Positions 57,051-64,000 of a stretch of 64,000 nucleotides of DNA are shown here, in pieces (position 1 is the stretch's first letter; the number at the start of each line of letters is the position of its first letter). The position numbers and the translations under genes are program-made. Below the pieces are notes generated by a model. The model was not told where the DNA came from and did not search any database. It was given only the letters and a program-made list of their open reading frames with translations. The stretch is from Pontederia crassipes (Eukaryota; Streptophyta; Magnoliopsida; Commelinales; Pontederiaceae), in NCBI GenBank assembly GCA_030549335.1, contig CM060187.1, positions 372,001 through 436,000 on the forward strand, in the 5' to 3' direction.

Positions 57051-59366
57051 ATCGATTCTATATTTGAAGTATAATGTAGAATAATTGTTAACAGAATTGC
57101 ATCATTAGATCACATAGAAAAGACGGCCAAGAGTTGCACTAGAAACACGAATTTTAGATGATAACAAAGCTCGGCTTAGGTTCTGCGCTGCTTGGCTCGA
57201 GTTCCTTTGAATAAGGGTGTAAATGAGGCCAAGTTTGATTAACTCAGCTTGGGTTTTGTGGAGCGCGGCCCAGGTTCTGATAACCCTAGTGCTGCTCATA
57301 TCAAATAGGTAAAATTGGACCGAGCTCTAACGATCATATCAAATTGATCCTATCTAGTTCGGGTTCTTGGAATACTCGGTTCGAGTTTTTGTGGATTTAA
57401 GTTTGGAATTTGATTGACATAGTACCCGACCCGGGTTTGTTCCTGGGTTTCAAGAGTTTTAATATATAATTTTAAGTAGTTATTTTTAGTTAATTGCATT
57501 TTTTAATAGTATTGATTATCCCTAATTATGGCATTGATAATATTGATCCTGAAGTTGACTATTATTAATATATTGATAATTGACAAGTGAGAATTGAGAT
57601 ATGATAAGTTATGTAAATTGATTATGGAGTGATATACCTATTGTTTAATTGTCATATATTAATAGATTGATTATCATTTGATTGGTAAATTATTTATGGT
57701 CACATTAATAATTAGTTATTAATAATTGATCATTGATTATGAGTGTTTCTAATTGAAATTAATGATTATATATAAGGGAATTATTAACATTGATTTCCAT
57801 CAACTAATTTGACGATAAAATTATTTATTATTGAATTGTTAAATTGATAATTAAGACCTTTATGGACAATTGAGACCTTTAGGATTATTAGAGATTCTCA
57901 TGATCATGGAGGTCATAATGATCGATAGAAGCCCTTTGTGATCGATGGAGACTCATGTAGTCGATTAGTAATTTATAATAGATAATGGAGAATCTTGAGG
58001 TTGATTGAGACCTTTATGGTCAATGAATGTCTTTGGAAATGATGGAGATCCTTAGTGATGGATTCAGGGCTTGTGGTCGATTGAGACCTTTGTGATACAT
58101 GGAGTCTGTTATGATTGATGAAATGTCTTGTGATTGATTATCAACTTATAATAAAAGTTCGTTATTATGAATTGAATTGATAATCGAATTGAATTGTGTG
58201 ATAGTGATTGATGGGTAATTGATTTTGGTCTAGACTGATAGATAGTAAATTGTGGTTTTTGTGTCTGATGGATAAATTGATAATTGTTAATTGTTAATTG
58301 GGATCTTCCCTCACCTATGGTCAATTGATGATTGATTATAAAAAAATGAAATTGATAAGTTGTTATAATTAATGATACAGATAAATTGATTATAAATAAT
58401 TGAAATTGATAAGTTATTATAATTGATGACATGGATAGTTGTTATAATTGATGAGTTGCTTATTATTTATTGTAATTGCTAATTGTTTAGAACAAACATA
58501 AAAGATTTATAAATAATTGTTCAATAGATTTCTTATAGTATTGATATTGATACATAATTCATATCGTTATTGTTGTGGGTAACTCTATATACTGAATTAT
58601 CTTATGGAGTTTTTCTCTTGTACTTGGATTTGTATAAAATGAGATGATGATGGTGACACGATTGATATGCATATTAGATATGGACATTGATAGAAGCTCA
58701 TCTTGTATAAATATAGGCACATAACCCACATGTCTTTAGAATATTGTATAGATTGCTTTCTCTAATGTAAGCTAGTATGCTAATTAGTCAAAGTAAAAAA
58801 ATGTTTAAGTCATAGAATTGACTAGCGTTGCTGAGACAACCTTCTGGGCAGAGGAAGATGACATAGGGAGGAAGAGTTATTGTTAAATTAGAACTGACGG
58901 ATGAGATGACAATATAGACTACAAGACATGAGATTACTTGGAGATCAAGTTTTAGTTATTTTAAAAATTGAGTTTGAGTTATTTTAGGTATTTAATTGCT
59001 ATTAATGTTAATTTTTATCGAGACTCATAATTATGATAATATTTGTATTGCTGAATCTTAGAAAAGGGGACGATTGAGTTGTGTATTGTATTATTATTCA
59101 GACTTTCAAAATTTGGTTGGCTTTTCTTCCACAGTGTTTTCCAAGTTGCAATGCAAATTCAAAAATTCATCTCAAGTTGTCTATTGTATTATTATTATTC
59201 TTGTTTTCTTCCACAGTGTTTTCCAAGTGTATTCCATTGACATTCTTGTGTCACATTTATTTTATGTGCATGCTAGTTTTGATATGCTAGTCATATCAAG
59301 TTGCTAAAGTGACCCTCAAAAATTCAATCATTCTGATTGCGATCCACCCTCATCTCAAATCTTAAT
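57051..59366 (+). mobile_element. Degenerate LTR-like sequence and flank, unit 4
   Basis: Copy of 7601-9923 with small indels and an internal duplication near 59100-59230 (TTCTTCCACAGTGTTTTCC twice). Frames here are short and not conserved. Confidence 0.45.
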
Positions 59367-61010
59367 TGTAGCACCCAAAGTCTTTTTTTTAATTTAATAA
59401 AAAATATGAATTAAATAAAAATTTATTATTTAATTAAATATGAATTGATAGTCGACCCATGATGATTGATAGCCAACCCGACTTGGTATCAAACTTGGCT
59501 CAAGTTTAGTCTAGCCCGACCTAGATTTTTTATGATTGATTTTCTATTGATTTGATGTATTATTAAATGATATTTTTTCCACTATATTGATGCATGATGA
59601 ACTGTATTAAAAAGATACTTAAGTAGGTAAAGAAGATTATATTTAAAAAAGGTGGGAAATCATGTTTACTAATTTCACAAATACACTTTTAAATTCCAGT
59701 ATAAAATTATAGCTGGAGGATTAAGTAAAACACTCTTAACCATAGGGGATTGAATCTAAAGCACCATTTGATGAAACAGTGAGAGCCGCCTTCAAAATTC
59801 GTAGGGACCACCTCTACAATCCAATACTAGTCAAAGAAATGCTTGAAAGTATCATGACTACTTTTAAAGGAAAAGTAAAGAAGAATGAATATGAATAAGT
59901 ATATGAACATGAACAAGTGCAAAAAACATGAATATGAAAATAAAATGTGGACATGGATATGGATAAGAATATGAATCCGAACATGAATAAGAAGCATGAA
60001 TCTAGGGGAGTCCACGGGTGGGGTTGGACCCGACTCGGGTCGTGTCGGGTTGGGTCAAGGGGCTGGGGGAATTGAATCTGACCCAACCCAATCCGGTTCG
60101 GTTCGGGTCGGTTGGTCGGGTTACCCGACCACCCAAATTTCTTTTTTTTAATTTTTCCTTACTATTTTTATATTTTATTTAATATAAAAAATATTATTTA
60201 ATATAAAATAAATTTTCTAACTATTTAATATTATTTTTACACTTAAAATATTTTATTTTAATTTTTTTTAAAAAATTTTTAAATCAAATATAAGATTAAA
60301 TTAGAATAAAAAAGGAAAAAAATAAAAAGGTCGGGTTTATCGGGTCGGGTCGACTCAGATTGGAAAAATCCAACCCCTACCCGACCTGACCCATGGCCAG
60401 GTCGAGTTTGAGTCGTGTCGGGTCCGACCCGACCACCGATCCAACCCGACCCAAACCAGGTCGGGTCGGGTCGGGTCATTGGGTTCACGGGTCAACCCGA
60501 CCCAATGAACACCCCTACATGAATCCGAACATGAACATGATATAAACAAAAATAGGAAAAGTCATGAAAGAGAATGCTTATCGAATATGATTATGTTATG
60601 ATTAAGATTGGTTAATTGCTATTATGAATTTATATCCTTTTGTATTATTTCGCGTACTGAGTAGTTATCATTTATGCAAATTTTTTTGTGTCTAAATCCC
60701 ATAGGTAATTGAATTGATAAGTAAGGATGGAGGCGTGGGCAAAATAATTTTCATGATGATGCAATAATGCACATCAATACTGAGTCATTAGCAGTTTTAT
60801 TGCTAAGTGACGTAAAGTTGTTAGCCTTTGGAGGACTAATAAGAAAAAGAAAAGATCGAAAGTAGTTCACTTCCACACTATTAAGAATAGTTACATGTTA
60901 CTTAGCTTCCGCCATTCCATATAAGTAAAGGCAAAGAAGAAGGAATTGTAGGTAACACAACCCAAAATAAGCTCAATTGTCATGTGGCAGGAGGGTGAAA
61001 TTTTGGGACA
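59367..61010 (+). mobile_element. LTR of the old gypsy-like element, unit 4, promoter part deleted
   Basis: Starts TGTAGCACCCAAAG and ends TTTTGGGACA. Compared with 9924-12268 it lacks about 0.8 kb after AATTAAATATGA, including the part with promoter-like sequence. The primer-binding site TTGGTATCAGAGCC follows at 61017-61030. Confidence 0.65.
60003..60517. mobile_element. hAT-type MITE, unit 4
   Basis: 515 bp between CATGAATC duplications (59995-60002 and 60518-60525). The right end GAACACCCCTA is intact; the left end is TAGGGGAGTCCA. Same insertion as in unit 2, carried along by the unit duplication. Confidence 0.9.
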
Positions 61011-61214
61011 TTATAGTTGGTATCAGAGCCAAGGTTCCTAGATCCTCATATATTAAACCGAATTATGTGCAACCATCATGAACAACTGTCATGTCATCCA
61101 AGTACATAAAGTGAAAATTTTAGTATGACTCATTTTGTATTACTAAACAAGAATTGTTTCATTATAGATAGTTCCTGTATAAGGAGAATAGACTAGCCAA
61201 ATGGACTTAACTCA

Positions 61215-62010
61215 ATGTGTAATCCCAACAACCAACAACAAAAGGTGCCCCAATATAACATGGGCGTAAATACTCAATTGGGTATTGTCAACAATAGGCC
61301 CCTGCAAGGCAATCAAGCAAGGGGCTCAATTCTGGAGTTTCTAAAACTCAAACCACCCAAGATCAAAGAAGTGAATGATTTTGACACGATAGAGTGGTGG
61401 ATATGGGCCATAAAGAAGACCTTCCGCCTGATGGACTATCTCAAAAAGAAAAAAGTCTTATTTGCTACCAATTGCCTTACGAAGGACGCAAAGGATTGAT
61501 GGGACACAATTCAAGACATGGAGTTTCCTAGTGTAGAGGTCGTCCCCTGGTTTGCATTTAGACAGTCATTCAGAGAATGCTTCTTTCCCACGTATAAGGA
61601 ACTGAAATGAATGGAGTTCCTACTACTGACACAAGGCAATATGACCATGTCAGAATACTTGACCATATTCATATCCGAGCAAGCATGCACCACATGAAGA
61701 TGAAATAGCCAAGGCCAATCAATCATAAAAGGCCTCAACTCTAGACTGAGGTTGAAGACTCTTTCAGAAAACTGCCACACATTGAATGATGCAGCAAGAA
61801 TGACCATTTTGATGGAAAGAGGTGTTGCAAGAATTCATTAGAAAAAGAAGCCAATGAATAATATCAAGGGTTTGAACAAAACTAACCTACAAGGGAAGGT
61901 GATAAGTAACAAAGAAGTGATGATCGCTGAGAGAATAAGGCGAGGTCCTAATCTCCTCCACAACAACAACAAGATTGGTGTAAATTTTCAGAGAAGAAAT
62001 TGGTGTAAAT
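61215..62010 (+). pseudogene. Retrotransposon gag relic, unit 4
   Basis: Reads MCNPNNQQQKVPQYNMG to LMDYLKKKK, with a frameshift near 61455 and the same two TGA-for-Trp codons as units 2 and 3. It is uninterrupted, so it shows the empty Athila site. The end reads KGLNKTNLQGK and beyond. Confidence 0.8.
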
Positions 62011-62579
62011 TCTTATGTTTTTCAAAAGTTGTGCGCAAATTGATGAGCATAGGTTTGGCTGTCCTAACAGAATTAGTATGGTGAATTAGGAATTATGGTA
62101 TTGATTATGTTCTTACTATTAAAATATGAAATTTATGTGATTTACCCCTAACTTAACTAAGGTTTTAATCCAATTGGAATCACTTCAAAGTAAGTTGAAT
62201 GGTAATAGATATAAATGTTATTACATATATGCTTATTAGATTCTGAAGTAGAATATAAATATGTATCACCATGGGATTTTTCAACACTTACATAAACTAG
62301 TATAAATTATGAAATTAGGTATGTCTACTAAGTTCCATGTTTACTTTCACTGAGATTTGAAATCATGTCAATTAGATATATGTGATCATATGTGGGGTGC
62401 TATCAATATGTCTTATGAATCTGTTACTCAATTTTGTAAATTATGTATGAAATCGAATAGGTTATAGAATTATTTTATAATTTGGGGTTAGTCTTCATGT
62501 AGCATTCAGACCGAATGACTCTGAAATTACATCGATACTTCCACATATTACGGGTAATGTATGAGACATCTCTCTTGTT

Positions 62580-62626
62580 CCCGGGGGCCCACACAAGTGG
62601 TGGAGTATGTGGTTTAATTATGCTCC
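62580..62626 (+). pseudogene. Organellar 16S rRNA fragment, unit 4
   Basis: CCGGGGGCCCACACAAG followed by TGGTGGAGTATGTGG; same scrap. Confidence 0.7.
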
Positions 62627-62806
62627 AATAATGAATCATTGGTTTAATTGAATAACTAAAGAAAATAGATAGACCTTTTGCAAAATCAGGTGCATATTGT
62701 ATGCACATCAGGTGATACAAATCCTAATTCGACATTAGAAGTATATTGATTGGCCTCTATGGTAGAATTAGTCGGAGAGGCTGAGAGGCGGTGGTTTAAC
62801 CTGTGG

Positions 62807-62938
62807 CGGCACCTTAGATGGAGAAAGCATCACTAGCTTACGCTCTGACCTGAGTAGCATGGGGTACGTGGAATCCTGTGTGAATCAACAAGGACCACCT
62901 TCCAAGGCTAAATACTCTTGGGCAACCGGTAGCAAAGT
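62807..62938 (+). pseudogene. Plastid 23S rRNA fragment, unit 4
   Basis: Same 23S segment. It lacks about 17 bp between GATGG and GAAAGCATC but keeps GTACGTGGAATCCTGTGTG, which copy b and unit 3 lost in part. Confidence 0.85.
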
Positions 62939-62964
62939 TTTCACTCACATTTTTTTCCACCAAG

Positions 62965-63024
62965 AACGTTCTCTAGAAAATTGAGCCCTTTTAATCATTT
63001 CTTCACATGTACTTGCAGTAGCAT
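62965..63024 (-). pseudogene. rbcL-like plastid fragment, unit 4
   Basis: Minus strand reads NATASTCEEMIKRAQF-like sequence; same scrap as in the other units. Confidence 0.5.
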
Positions 63025-63045
63025 TTGGGACAAGGATATACCCTA

Positions 63046-63216
63046 AGTGAACGATGACCCAAAGTGAGCAATATCTTGATTGGGCTGAGGGTGTTTGTTA
63101 TAGAATGGTATCAGAGCCGACCTCGCGTGCTCACTTGAGTCATGTGGGAAACATGAGCCATGGGCCAACACGGACCCCGCTTCGCGAGGACGTTGAGCCC
63201 TTTATGGGGGGAAGAT
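63046..63216 (+). mobile_element. TRIM-like element: truncated first LTR, primer site and internal part
   Basis: The last part of an LTR (AGCAATATCTTGATTGGGC) is followed by TGGTATCAGAGC (63106-63117), a short internal stretch, and the polypurine tract TATGGGGGGAAGA before the next LTR. No coding capacity. Confidence 0.75.
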
Positions 63217-63396
63217 TGTAACGACCTGAGGTCTAAAGACTAAGATGGTTTGATGAATAGTCCCACATGGGCAAAACACGGAGGTGGTCATGGGCTTATA
63301 TGTAGCTACTCCCTTTACCTATCAAGACGCATTTTAAATTCGTGGGGACCGAGAGCCCAAAGCGAACAATATCTTGATTGGGCCGGAGGTGTTACA
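63217..63396 (+). repeat. TRIM-like LTR, middle copy
   Basis: 180 bp, starting TGTAACGACCTGAGG and ending GGAGGTGTTACA. A primer-binding site TGGTATCAGAGT follows at 63400-63411. Confidence 0.85.
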
Positions 63397-63504
63397 TAAT
63401 GGTATCAGAGTCGACCTCGCGTGCTCACTTGAGCCATGTGGAAAACACGGGCCATGGACCAACACGGACTCCGCTCAACGAGAAGCCCTTTATGGAGGAA
63501 AAAT

Positions 63505-63684
63505 TATAATGACCTGAGGTCTAAGGACCAAGATGGTCTCATCGAATAGTCCCACATGGGCAAAACACGGAGGTGGTCATGATCTTATATGTAGCTACCC
63601 CTTCTTCTATCAAAATGCATTTTAAATTCGTGCGGGCCGAGAGCCCAAAGCGAACAATATCTAAATTGGGTCGGGGGTGTTACA
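63505..63684 (+). repeat. TRIM-like LTR, right copy
   Basis: 180 bp, starting TATAATGACCTGAGG and ending GGGGGTGTTACA. The second internal part (63397-63504) ends in the purine-rich TATGGAGGAAAAAT. Confidence 0.85.
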
Positions 63685-64000
63685 TAATAGTTGATTATGG
63701 CCTTCATCGACTTATGGCCAATTGGTAAATGATGTAACAAACTCAGTATTTTGTTTTGCAGACAAATAGGGACTTACTATAAACGTCAGCATGGTGAGGT
63801 CATTGCGGCAATGTCGGCTGCGTGTCGGGGTTGGATGTAGGAGGCAGCACCATCGTCGTCCGAGTATGATGTCGGAGGAGGGCGGCAGCGGTTGGGGTCA
63901 GAGGAGGAGGTCGGGGGTGGCGGCATCAGGGTTGGGCACCACCACCATCATCGTTTCTTGGAACTTGTGCATGTCACGATTATATGTGTGGTTAAAGTAC
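63685..64000. other. Window end, unassigned GC-rich DNA
   Basis: No match to the repeated units. TTGTTTTGCAG near 63752 resembles a 3' splice site, followed by GC-rich GGAGG- and GGCGGC-rich sequence. A gene or element edge is possible; too little is present to tell. Confidence 0.3.

Larger units (their letters stand above)
62120..63045. repeat. Plastid-mosaic block, unit 4, truncated
   Basis: Left half of the block only. It ends at ATACCCTAA, where TRIM-like DNA begins. There is no NUPT next to it, so it shows the ancestral left flank. Confidence 0.8.

Overview
The window is nuclear DNA of a flowering plant. It holds NAC-domain transcription-factor sequences, a Ty3/gypsy Athila-type retrotransposon, CACTA, hAT and TRIM-like elements, long AT-rich retroelement debris, and scraps of plastid DNA. 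The GC-rich, intronless-looking NAC reading frames in AT-rich surroundings suggest a monocot, but this is weakly supported. Apart from one NAC gene and the retrotransposon proteins, almost nothing looks able to encode a functional protein.

Layout. The left 4.75 kb is a large inverted duplication. NAC copy 1 (minus strand, 174-1613) faces NAC copy 2 (plus strand, 3148-4678), and a 1.07 kb fold-back LTR-like element (1846-2912) sits between them. To the right, copy 2 starts a direct tandem array of long units. Each unit begins with a NAC copy: copy 2 at 3148, copy 3 at 26227, copy 4 at 52804, so the periods are about 23.1 and 26.6 kb. After the NAC copy each unit runs through the same series: an (AT)n-containing block, a CACTA-like subterminal region, a GC-rich degenerate-repeat block, AT-rich DNA, an old LTR plus gag relic (tRNA-Met-type primer site), and a block built from plastid 16S, 23S and rbcL scraps. 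Units 2 and 3 then continue through TRIM- and LTR-derived DNA to the next NAC copy. Unit 4 breaks off at a tandem TRIM-like array (63046-63684).

The units differ by dated-looking events. Unit 2 has a 3.2 kb solo-LTR-like insertion with a 5-bp target duplication (19303-22506), an internal tandem duplication of the plastid-mosaic block, and a 150-bp duplication over a primer-binding site. Unit 3 has a 10.4 kb Athila-type element (34183-44596, minus strand) with a perfect 5-bp target duplication, a CACTA-type insertion in its NAC copy, a psbK/rpoA plastid insertion and a 3.9 kb deletion. Unit 4 keeps the empty site for the Athila element.

The genes do not form a pathway. The biology is that of a NAC gene amplified with its repeat-rich surroundings, then decaying by frameshift and TE insertion. 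Only copy 1 keeps a long open frame (479 codons), and even it has a premature TAG that removes 33 C-terminal residues still encoded downstream. The inverted pair could in principle yield hairpin RNA against NAC transcripts. All similarity statements come from reading by eye; no database search or alignment program was run.
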